Source: Gammaproteobacteria bacterium (GTDB lineage: Bacteria; Pseudomonadota; Gammaproteobacteria; Pseudomonadales; Pseudohongiellaceae). From it: 8,991 nt of DNA. The notes beneath the pieces are model-generated. The model saw nothing but the letters and a program-made list of their open reading frames with translations, was not told where the DNA came from and did no database searches. The translations under genes and the position numbers were made by a program. The stretch is from contig JAESUV010000170.1 of assembly GCA_016762975.1 (NCBI GenBank), positions 395-9,385 of the forward strand, written 5' to 3'. Numbering within the stretch: position 1 is the first letter of the stretch; every line of letters starts with the position of its first letter. This document shows, one piece after another, positions 1 to 6,776 of this stretch.

Positions 1-37
1 AAAATTACCTTCTTTGAACCAATATCGAATCCTGTCC

Positions 38-53
38 GACCTATTAATCGGTC
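38..53. promoter_or_regulatory. Near-perfect 16-bp palindrome, operator candidate for the RND operon
   Basis: The sequence GACCTATTAATCGGTC reads the same on both strands except for one mismatched pair (positions 42 and 49), so seven of eight pairs match, around a palindromic ATTAAT core. It lies about 90 nt before the start of the RND gene. The size and symmetry fit the binding site of a dimeric repressor, for example of the TetR class that often controls RND genes. No regulator gene is visible in the window, so the assignment is inference. The TATTAA inside it resembles a -10 box, but I could not find a well-spaced -35 box. Confidence 0.35.
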
Positions 54-139
54 AAGACGAATACTCCCGCTAACGAATCAGATTAGACAAGCTGCTCGCT
101 GAGTTCGCGCGCTATCACACCACATCTCGGGTTCTAACT

Positions 140-2878
140 ATGGAAAAAATTCTACTTTCTCTCACCGACGCATTCGCTCAAGCACCTTACAAGGTACTGA
201 AGTACAAGAGTTTTGTACTCGCCGGTCTGATTGTTATGACTTCAATCATGGTTTACGGCATCTTTACCCGTACCACGATGGACATGACCACCGACAGCTT
301 CCTGGATGAAGCCGATCCCGCTGCCATAGCTCTCGACGAGTTTCGTGAACAGTTCGGCAGCGACGAGTCCGTGTTCCTCGTCTATCGAGCGAAAGATGGA
401 AATGTATTCTCCAGAGAATCTATGGAGGCCGCACAGCAGCTGACAGACGATCTACGGAACTGGCAGTCGCTGGATCGCAGTCAGTATCCCGAGTCAGTGA
501 ACGGCATTACCCTGGAGTGGGAAGAGCTCAACCATATCCGGCGGGTTCGATCTATCGCCAATCTTCGCTATCAGGAAAGTGTTGGAGATAGCCTGCTTTC
601 AAATCGCTTGGTGCCGAGTGCGCTGCCGGAAGAGAATGAGGAACTAGGACTGATCCGCAGCAATGCCCTCTCCCAAGAAGACTATCTGCTTGCCTTCTAT
701 TCCGAGAATACCGAATACGGCGCCATACTCATTCAGACAGACTTCGGCACGAAGCCTGTAGAGGGTTTCGTGTCGGCAATCGATGGCGCAAACGTATCGC
801 TCGATGACAGCTTCGGCGCGTTCGGCGACGATGACACCTTCGATCTAAGTTTCAATGAAGATATAGAAGTGCAGGAAATCGAATTCGAAGCTGTAGACAT
901 GCTCGGCTACAGGGCCTTCCATGTCATGACCAGGGCGATCTACGAGAAGTACGAAACTCAGTTCGAGTTCTTTCCAGTCGGCACACCTCCGCTCATGGAA
1001 TTCATGCTCGAGATGCTCGGCGAGATGCAGGTCCTCGGCATGATTCTGGTACTGATTTTTACACTCCTCCTATGGATACTATTTCGCTCATTCAGCGCCG
1101 TTATCTGGCCACTCGTTACAATCCTACTAAGCATCGCTTGGGCATGGGGCATTCCTGCCTGGACGGGTGTCGTATTGACGTCGATGATCTCACTCACGAT
1201 CATGTTGATATTTGCCGTGGGCATTGCCGATTGTGTTCATGTAATGAGCGCCTATTTTACCTTTCGCCGCGAGGGCGAAGAGCACCACATAGCTCTCTCT
1301 CATGCCTACGGTAAGACTGGCCTAGCTTTATTAGTAACTACCATCACCACCATGTGTGGTGTTATGGCCTTAACGATATCCGACCTCGCGATGATTCAAG
1401 TATTCGGATGGACATCTGCCGTGGGTGTGCTCCTCGCCTTCTTCTTTACCATCGTGCTTCTGCCGATACTGCTAGATCTATGGCACCCGGGAGACCCCGA
1501 TGCGGACGCGAGCTTTGCAGACAAACTGGGCAAGCGCTGGAATAGTCTATCGATGCATACGAAGTTAAGCATAGCCGCTGTCTACTTCGCCGCGATATTC
1601 GCGCTCTTAGGACTAGCCATTGGTGGCTACATAGCATTAGTGACCATACTTACCTACGTGGTCGTCAACTGGCAAAAAGCGATCCTCGAGGCGGTGCCAG
1701 GCATAGCAGCACGCTATCCCTATGTCATCATGGCTATCTTCGGTGGCATCTTTGTTACCTGCCTCTACGGCATGAGTCAGATCCGCATCGACAGCAATAT
1801 GGCGGAACTCACCCGTGAGGACTCCCTCATCCAGCGTGCTTACGCTGTTGTAGATGAAAATATGGCTGGCTCACAGAGCCTGGAGATTGTCATCAACACA
1901 AACGCCATCGATGGCATGATGAATCCGAGACTACTGCAGGCTGTAGATGAATTACAGACCCGCATCGAAGCGAGATATCCGAACGAAGTATCGCGCACAA
2001 ATTCTTTGGCAAATATCGTGAAAGAAACGAACAAGGTCATGAACAATAATGACCCTGCCTTTGACCGCATTCCCGATTCGGAATTGATGGTTTCGCAGCT
2101 GCTCTATCTCTTCAACAGCTCCAACCCAGAAGATCGCCGCGCAGTGGTATCGGACGACTACAGCAAGTCGCATATTACGATTAGTGCTTACAATGCGGGG
2201 TCCTACCAGTACCAAGCCTTCTTCACGGAAATGGAAGAAGAAATTGCGGATACCTTCGCCGGACTCGAATCTGAATTCCCAGAATTACAGGTAACCGTTA
2301 CCGGCAGCATGGCCATGATGATGCGCATGGCGGATGATCTTGCCCGCTCCCAGTACGCCAGCCTGTTGCTGGCGCTGGGTATCATTAGTGTCATCATGGT
2401 AGTGACTCTAGGGTCATTTCAGGGCGGCTTGATCGCCATGATCCCGAATATGATTCCAGCAGTCTTGAGCTTTGGTCTCATGGGTCTACTCGGTCTGCCA
2501 CTCGATGCTGACACCTTGTTAATTGCACCGATCATCATCGGCATCGCCGTGGACGATACGATTCACTTCATGACTCACTATCGAATCGATCTAGCGCGTA
2601 CTGGCAGCATCAGTAAGGCGTTAATCAGCACAATTCGCGACGTCGGCCAGGCGGTAATGTTCACTACCATGATCCTAGCGCTCAGCTTTGCACTACTAAG
2701 CTTCTCAGGACACCTCGGTATGGCCAAGATGGGATTCTTTGGAGCGATCGCGATTTTCTTCGCCCTACTCTGCGATCTGTTCTTGATCCCAGCGATGATA
2801 ATTACCTTCAAGCCGACGTTTGGTGTGAAGAATGCGAATACAGAGATCGATTTTTCAAAAACCGCAATAACACAGTAG
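140..2878 (+). CDS. RND superfamily (MMPL/HpnN-type) inner-membrane transporter
   Basis: This is a large inner-membrane transporter expected to use the proton gradient to move a hydrophobic or lipid-like substrate toward the periplasm. Helix 1 is at about residues 25-44, followed by a periplasmic loop (45-295), a five-helix bundle (298-448), an unusual additional hydrophobic hairpin (476-510), helix 7 (528-546), a second periplasmic loop (547-740) and a second five-helix bundle (741-888). The two halves carry matching helix-4/helix-10 motifs, G361-I-A-D364-C-V-H367 and G801-I-A-V-D805-D806-T-I-H809. Such acidic residues are the proton relay in RND proteins. At 912 aa it is shorter than the roughly 1,030 aa of AcrB-type pumps and matches the MMPL/hopanoid-exporter/patched-like branch. 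No membrane-fusion protein or TolC gene follows; instead a LolA-like protein and a beta-barrel do. The ATG at 140 is a reasonable start because it precedes helix 1 with a short cytoplasmic tail, although no clear Shine-Dalgarno is present. The substrate is unknown. Confidence 0.9.
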   Translation: MEKILLSLTDAFAQAPYKVLKYKSFVLAGLIVMTSIMVYGIFTRTTMDMTTDSFLDEADPAAIALDEFREQFGSDESVFLVYRAKDGNVFSRESMEAAQQLTDDLRNWQSLDRSQYPESVNGITLEWEELNHIRRVRSIANLRYQESVGDSLLSNRLVPSALPEENEELGLIRSNALSQEDYLLAFYSENTEYGAILIQTDFGTKPVEGFVSAIDGANVSLDDSFGAFGDDDTFDLSFNEDIEVQEIEFEAVDMLGYRAFHVMTRAIYEKYETQFEFFPVGTPPLMEFMLEMLGEMQVLGMILVLIFTLLLWILFRSFSAVIWPLVTILLSIAWAWGIPAWTGVVLTSMISLTIMLIFAVGIADCVHVMSAYFTFRREGEEHHIALSHAYGKTGLALLVTTITTMCGVMALTISDLAMIQVFGWTSAVGVLLAFFFTIVLLPILLDLWHPGDPDADASFADKLGKRWNSLSMHTKLSIAAVYFAAIFALLGLAIGGYIALVTILTYVVVNWQKAILEAVPGIAARYPYVIMAIFGGIFVTCLYGMSQIRIDSNMAELTREDSLIQRAYAVVDENMAGSQSLEIVINTNAIDGMMNPRLLQAVDELQTRIEARYPNEVSRTNSLANIVKETNKVMNNNDPAFDRIPDSELMVSQLLYLFNSSNPEDRRAVVSDDYSKSHITISAYNAGSYQYQAFFTEMEEEIADTFAGLESEFPELQVTVTGSMAMMMRMADDLARSQYASLLLALGIISVIMVVTLGSFQGGLIAMIPNMIPAVLSFGLMGLLGLPLDADTLLIAPIIIGIAVDDTIHFMTHYRIDLARTGSISKALISTIRDVGQAVMFTTMILALSFALLSFSGHLGMAKMGFFGAIAIFFALLCDLFLIPAMIITFKPTFGVKNANTEIDFSKTAITQ

Positions 2879-2903
2879 TTCGATCAATGAATACGATGGA
2901 AAC

Positions 2904-2909
2904 AGGAGA
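2904..2909 (+). promoter_or_regulatory. Strong Shine-Dalgarno of the LolA-like gene
   Basis: AGGAGA sits 5 nt before the ATG at 2915. It fixes that start and gives the second operon gene the best ribosome binding site of the three, which suggests the periplasmic component is made in excess over the transporter. Confidence 0.8.
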
Positions 2910-2914
2910 TAAAG

Positions 2915-3814
2915 ATGCAAGGTAATATTCTAAGCAAGGGACTGATAAGCCTAGTAGTGGCCCTGTTTCTAATCCCACTGCAAAGCATGGCACAGGAGCT
3001 TAGCGGAAGGGAAATAATGGAGAAGCTGGAAGACAATCAACGTGCTACTTCGAATTCAGCGCTATCGCGCATGCAACTTTCAACCTGCAAGTTTGGAGTG
3101 AGCGAGGGGAAAATTACCTGCGCAGAACGTCCTCGCGTCAAATCTTTAGAGTCGGTTGGCAAGGGATACGGGATTGATCTTAAAGACAGCCGTTCAATCG
3201 CGATACTTCTAGACCCTCCAGCTGAACGCGGCATCAGCATGCTGAGCTTTATCTATGATGATGGCGCGAGAGACAACGAGACTTGGTTGTACCTATCGGC
3301 GTTAGGCCGAGTAAAGCGAATCGCTAGCGGCAGCTCGGACGATGAAACGGAGCCTGGCTCACTATTCGGTTCCGAGTTCACAACCGAAGATCAAGACACC
3401 GGAAAGCTGGATGAATATGAGATCAACCTACTCGAAGAAACTGTGGTATCCGGCCGCGAAGTCTGGAAGATTGAGACAATCCCCAACGAGGAACGCGCAC
3501 GTCAGTCTCGCTATTCCCGCACTGTGCTCTATGTAGATAAGGAACGCTTCGTCGAGCTCAGGATAGAAATGTACGACCAGTACGGCAAAGAAATTAAGCG
3601 CATGCTAGGAGCACGAGTCGAACTGATGAACGGCATCTGGGTGGCACGATCTACTACGATCATGAACCTTGTAACCAACCGACTCTCCAACATGGCTTTT
3701 CTCGAGATGCATACCGGCATCGATGTGCCCGATGAATTTCTGACTCAACGCACGCTCACTGATGCCGCCTTCAGAGAGACAGAGCTGGCAAAATTGCGCG
3801 CACAGATTGATTAA
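2915..3814 (+). CDS. LolA-like outer membrane lipoprotein-sorting family periplasmic protein
   Basis: This is a secreted periplasmic protein of the LolA-like half-barrel type (the family annotated as 'outer membrane lipoprotein-sorting protein'). Proteins of this fold carry lipids or lipoproteins in a hydrophobic cavity. Residues 1-26 form a signal peptide (hydrophobic core about 10-22, cleavage after S-M-A). No lipobox cysteine follows, so the mature protein should be soluble. Family-like signatures are W124-x-Y-x5-R132-x-K-R135 and the G148-S-x-x-G-S-E-F-T-x-E-D159 stretch. It is not LolA itself: it is longer (299 aa against roughly 200 aa) and sits between a transporter and a beta-barrel gene. 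A cysteine pair (C58, C69) in an early beta hairpin could form a disulfide. Position in the operon suggests it shuttles the transporter's substrate across the periplasm; this is inferred, and the cargo is unknown. Confidence 0.85.
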   Translation: MQGNILSKGLISLVVALFLIPLQSMAQELSGREIMEKLEDNQRATSNSALSRMQLSTCKFGVSEGKITCAERPRVKSLESVGKGYGIDLKDSRSIAILLDPPAERGISMLSFIYDDGARDNETWLYLSALGRVKRIASGSSDDETEPGSLFGSEFTTEDQDTGKLDEYEINLLEETVVSGREVWKIETIPNEERARQSRYSRTVLYVDKERFVELRIEMYDQYGKEIKRMLGARVELMNGIWVARSTTIMNLVTNRLSNMAFLEMHTGIDVPDEFLTQRTLTDAAFRETELAKLRAQID

Positions 3815-3828
3815 TCGAAACACCGAGA

Positions 3829-5256
3829 ATGATAGAAACAAAAAAAATCGCCGGCCTTGCCGTCGCCACCCTACTTACTGTGCTAAATTCTGCGAATGCG
3901 CAGGACGACATTTTAGTACTCGATGACGATGTGCCGTTCAACGGTGATTTCACATTTGACGACGATCTATTCAGCAGTGCTTTCGACGAAGGCAGTTCAG
4001 CCAATAGCAGTTCCTGGCTGGATGATTTTACTGTCAAGATTAGCCAGCAGTTTTCCGGACAGATAAACACTCACGGGATAGAGATTGCTCCCGGCATTAC
4101 CCTTCCACGCGAGGCTGAGTTGGAAACCAATCGGCTTGGCGCCAATATTCGCTATCAAAATGCCTTTGCCCCCGGCTGGTTCTTGCAGGCAAGTGCGCAG
4201 ATTCGAATTTATTTGCATGATGACTACCAGTTTAGGGCCGAGGGCGATTCGATCGATATTGAATCTCGCGGCAATGAATTCTTTCTACAACGTAGCTTCA
4301 ATCAACACAGTATCAAGCTTGGTCGGCAGACCGTCGTCTGGGGAGAGACATCGGGGAATTCGGTGCTAGATGTAATCAACACCACAGAGTTTCGCGACTT
4401 CAATATCATCGATATCGAGGACGCTCGCCTCAATCAATGGATGCTAGTCTGGGATTACTTTGGCGAGGACTCCAACTTCTCCAGCTTCGTCAATCTCTAT
4501 CCGGAATTCAATCCGGCTGCTGTGCGTGGTAGCCCCTTCTTCTTCGAACCAGAATTCAACCTCACCGACTACGAACGCGGCAGCAGTATGCTGATAGAAG
4601 CGGGCACGCAATGGCGTAAGTCGTTCCAGGGCAGCGATATATCCATCATGGCGGCCTATCTGTATGAGAATCAGCTGCGCCATGAAGACCCCGCAAGTCT
4701 CATGGGCGATGCCGTAGCCGAAACCAACGACTTCTTCCTATTAGGATTCAGCGCAAATCGGGCCATAGGCAAGTTATTACTGAATTTCGATTTGGCCTAC
4801 AGCCACGATGTGCTAGCTGATAGTTTCAGCTTTCCCGGCACTGCGAGCCTCGCCAATCCTGTGAACCTGAAGAAAGATCAGATTGGCACCTCCTTCGGTT
4901 TCGAGTACGCCATCAGCAACGAACAGAGCGTCAGCCTGGGCATGCAAGCGCAGATGCTATTGGATGAAGACGAGGGTTTGTTGCCGGGGCAGTCACTGAT
5001 TAACGACGGAGTGTTTGGAAGTTGGTTAGTTCGTTACAGCAATACGCTAATGAATAGCGACTTGGTTATCTCATCGACGCTGCAAGGCGATTTGGCTGCT
5101 AATTCTCTGCTGGCTCTGCTCGGTGCCGACTACACAATCAACGACAACTGGGCAATCGGCGGTCAAATAATCAGCATTACCTCGAATGAGGAATCTCCAT
5201 TACTCTTCTTTGCAGAAGACGTCAGACTCTCTGCGACTCTAACCTATTCGTTCTAA
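3829..5256 (+). CDS. DUF1302-like outer-membrane beta-barrel protein
   Basis: This is a predicted outer-membrane beta-barrel. Residues 1-24 are a signal peptide ending A-N-A before Q25. A short disordered segment rich in Asp and Phe (26-54) follows. The rest alternates amphipathic strands and turns, and the protein ends in L-T-Y-S-F, the terminal-Phe signal recognised by the BAM machinery. The G165-R-Q-x3-W171-G-E173 motif followed by D181-V-I-N184 resembles the conserved R-Q-x-x-x-W-G-E/N-P region of DUF1302-type proteins, which commonly neighbour MMPL-type transporters. The start lies 14 nt after the preceding stop codon with only a poor Shine-Dalgarno (GAGA touching the ATG), so translational coupling is likely. 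The stop codon overlaps that of the convergent gene. It is probably the outer-membrane terminus of the pathway formed by the two upstream genes; a plain porin is the alternative. Family membership is moderately sure, the role is inferred. Confidence 0.75.
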   Translation: MIETKKIAGLAVATLLTVLNSANAQDDILVLDDDVPFNGDFTFDDDLFSSAFDEGSSANSSSWLDDFTVKISQQFSGQINTHGIEIAPGITLPREAELETNRLGANIRYQNAFAPGWFLQASAQIRIYLHDDYQFRAEGDSIDIESRGNEFFLQRSFNQHSIKLGRQTVVWGETSGNSVLDVINTTEFRDFNIIDIEDARLNQWMLVWDYFGEDSNFSSFVNLYPEFNPAAVRGSPFFFEPEFNLTDYERGSSMLIEAGTQWRKSFQGSDISIMAAYLYENQLRHEDPASLMGDAVAETNDFFLLGFSANRAIGKLLLNFDLAYSHDVLADSFSFPGTASLANPVNLKKDQIGTSFGFEYAISNEQSVSLGMQAQMLLDEDEGLLPGQSLINDGVFGSWLVRYSNTLMNSDLVISSTLQGDLAANSLLALLGADYTINDNWAIGGQIISITSNEESPLLFFAEDVRLSATLTYSF

Positions 5257-5909
5257 CTGTCTATCGATATTGAGACGTCTACGTTCTTTTCACTGCCCAT
5301 CTCTTTCATCAACGTCCTCAGAAACAGCCACGCGCCAAACATTTCTAGTCCTTCTTCAACAGCAACTGCCATCATGTAAAACAGACTATCCGAATCCAAG
5401 TCTTCACTAAGCAGCTCGATTATTAGTGCGCCAGAAACAAAGATAAAACCGCTGAGAATGAATAATCCCGCTAGAGCGCGGCGCAGACGCAATAAAAAAG
5501 GTATGAACACAACTCCAATAACACTGACTAGTATCCCGCCGGGAATGGCCCAATTCATTTCTATAGAGCTGTTGAAAGTTTCGTGAAGCCCTGCAACCTC
5601 ATCAATGGCGAGCAGCAAGAAACCTGCCGCCATCAAACTCCACTGCATTTTATCTGCTACCTGTTCAGAGCGTGCTATCAAGGCCAGAAAGAAAGCATTA
5701 TTCAGTAAGAGGAAGCTGGAAAACCAAGTGGGAAGATTGTTCTCTTCATCAAGATCGAATAGCTGCAGCAGCAACCACTCCAATTCTTCGATCTGATAGT
5801 TATATTGATACAAGCCAATATGGATTAAAACTAGAAACACAGCAGTTACCAACAAGACGAGTGAATAACTTCTTGTGTTTATGCTGATCTGATAGCGTGA
5901 ATCTAACAT
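5253..5909 (-). CDS. Six-helix integral membrane protein of unknown function
   Basis: I do not recognise a characterised family. The 218-aa protein has about six hydrophobic helices: residues 15-34, 62-80, 90-108, 121-140, 145-167 and 176-201. Polar residues that stand out in or beside the helices are D103-E104-x4-H109-E110 at the end of helix 3, E165 at the end of helix 5 and E185-E186-x2-E189 in helix 6. This pattern could bind a metal or protons, as in membrane hydrolases with buried Asp/Glu/His, but that is speculation. I chose the ATG at 5909. A longer reading from TTG at 5972 would begin inside the T-tract of the upstream terminator hairpin and has no ribosome binding site there. The ATG also lacks a good Shine-Dalgarno. 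The gene converges on the operon to its left with a 4-nt overlap (TAG against TAA), so the two genes share no terminator. Confidence 0.7.
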   Translation of the reverse strand: MLDSRYQISINTRSYSLVLLVTAVFLVLIHIGLYQYNYQIEELEWLLLQLFDLDEENNLPTWFSSFLLLNNAFFLALIARSEQVADKMQWSLMAAGFLLLAIDEVAGLHETFNSSIEMNWAIPGGILVSVIGVVFIPFLLRLRRALAGLFILSGFIFVSGALIIELLSEDLDSDSLFYMMAVAVEEGLEMFGAWLFLRTLMKEMGSEKNVDVSISIDS

Positions 5910-5970
5910 CAAGCTGTGCACCGTAATAGCTAAGCTACCAATAGTAATTGCTGAATTTTCTAAGAGCCAC

Positions 5971-6001
5971 AAAAAAACGCAGCCGTAGCTGCGTTTTTTT
6001 T
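5971..6001. terminator. Bidirectional intrinsic terminator
   Basis: Two 13-nt perfect arms, AAAAAAACGCAGC (5971-5983) and GCTGCGTTTTTTT (5988-6000), flank a CGTA loop. The GC-rich inner stem is ACGCAGC/GCTGCGT, with a T-tract on the 3' side in both orientations. On the minus strand it ends the Lys/Ser-repeat gene, 17 nt after its stop codon. On the plus strand it is the first convincing terminator after the RND operon. Confidence 0.9.
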
Positions 6002-6017
6002 CAACAAGACTAAAATT

Positions 6018-6575
6018 CTAGTTCCCTAAGTTTGAGCCACACCGCAAAACAGTGTTCATGTCATACCAGAAGTTTGTTGTATCTTCCATGCGCAGTGAAA
6101 CACTACTAGCTGTCGCGTCGTGCTCACAGAGTGTGTCATCGCCGAATGTGCCATCTGCGAAGACATCAGCCTCAAAAACGGCCTCATCACCTACGGCACA
6201 TATCTTACCTGTGTAGCTTATTGCGACGGTGACAAATCCTAACGATTCGAGTGTCTCTTCATCGAAAATCTCTTCCAGTTCAATGAATGGATCGATCATA
6301 TCCGCTACACAAACAAGTACTGGCGGCTCTGAATCGTCATCGCAATCACGATTGTGGCCTCTGCCACGCTTCTTCTTGTGTCCTTTGCCACTTTTGTCGC
6401 TCTTGCAGTGTCCGTAGCCCTTACCTCTCTTGTGGCTCTTCGCGCTCTTTTCACTTTTCTCACTCTTAGCGCTCTTGTCGCTCTTGCCACTTTTATCGCT
6501 CGATGCCATCGCATTGCTGGTAAGTACAGCAAGACAAAGTGTCATTATCAGTGTAACTAAACTCTTAAATTTCAT
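6018..6575 (-). CDS. Secreted Lys/Ser-repeat protein with Cys-containing acidic C-terminal domain
   Basis: This gene is not recognised as a known family. Residues 1-24 are a signal peptide (hydrophobic core 6-18, likely cleavage in or after N-A-M-A), so the 185-aa product is exported. Next comes a strongly basic, low-complexity segment (25-76). It holds seven consecutive x-K-S triplets (27-47), then Gly/Lys/His/Arg-rich sequence. The rest (77-185) is acidic at first and beta-rich in character, with hydrophobic stretches around 112-121 and 132-139. Six cysteines remain in the mature protein (C57, C78, C89, C126, C150, C179), enough for three disulfides. The start is supported by a GAGGGA Shine-Dalgarno. 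It appears to be a single-gene transcript with its own terminator. A surface, matrix-binding or polyanion-binding role would fit the charge pattern, but nothing in the sequence proves it. Confidence 0.75.
   Translation of the reverse strand: MKFKSLVTLIMTLCLAVLTSNAMASSDKSGKSDKSAKSEKSEKSAKSHKRGKGYGHCKSDKSGKGHKKKRGRGHNRDCDDDSEPPVLVCVADMIDPFIELEEIFDEETLESLGFVTVAISYTGKICAVGDEAVFEADVFADGTFGDDTLCEHDATASSVSLRMEDTTNFWYDMNTVLRCGSNLGN
6435..6497 (-). repeat. Tandem 9-nt repeat encoding seven x-K-S triplets
   Basis: Seven in-frame 9-nt units encode DKS, GKS, DKS, AKS, EKS, EKS and AKS. Lys codons are mostly AAG or AAA and Ser codons AGC or AGT; the first residue varies. Degenerate continuations occur further along the gene (SDKSGKG around residues 59-65). 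The periodic sequence also creates the open reading frames seen on the opposite strand here, which are artefacts. Confidence 0.85.
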
Positions 6576-6582
6576 ATCGGGT

Positions 6583-6588
6583 TCCCTC
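6583..6588 (-). promoter_or_regulatory. Shine-Dalgarno of the Lys/Ser-repeat gene
   Basis: GAGGGA on the minus strand lies 7 nt before the ATG at 6575 (GAGG core at 9 nt). It supports that start over any internal codon, consistent with an intact signal peptide. Confidence 0.65.
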
Positions 6589-6688
6589 GGTAATTACAAT
6601 TCTTCATATACAGACGATTACAATAACTTTCTCACAATTCAGAGAAGCTGTCAGGAACTAGATAACACTTTCGGGGGATAGAGAGGGT

Positions 6689-6711
6689 AAAAACTAAAGC
6701 CTAGAAGGGCT
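6689..6711 (-). terminator. Weak intrinsic terminator candidate after the symporter gene
   Basis: On the minus strand a short AGCC/GGCT stem with a 6-nt loop (6698-6711) is followed by TTAGTTTTT, about 65 nt after the symporter stop codon. The stem has only four pairs, so it is weak. No better hairpin occurs between 6712 and 6776; GGGTAATACCC at 6726-6736 has too small a loop. Confidence 0.25.
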
Positions 6712-6776
6712 ACACGGGACAAAGCGGGTAATACCCTGCCTTTATCCCTATTAACTGTGGGCATTTCGAGCTGGAT

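Noticed and set aside
5271..5293. Hairpin with T-rich tail just after the convergent stop codons
   Set aside because: The AGACGTCT and ACGTCTACGT inverted repeats leave a loop of two bases or fewer, and the following TCTTTTC is not a continuous T-tract.
5910..5972. N-terminal extension of the six-helix membrane protein from a TTG codon
   Set aside because: The TTG lies at the end of the terminator T-tract, no ribosome binding site precedes it, and the ATG at 5909 gives a normal short cytoplasmic tail before helix 1.
6287..6681. Several open reading frames opposite and out of frame with the Lys/Ser-repeat gene
   Set aside because: They arise from the 9-nt repeat, which lacks stop codons in several frames. 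Their products are simple-sequence and have no ribosome sites.
6726..6736. GGGTAATACCC inverted repeat as terminator of the symporter gene
   Set aside because: A perfect palindrome with a one-base centre cannot form a stable RNA hairpin of useful length, and no T-tract follows.
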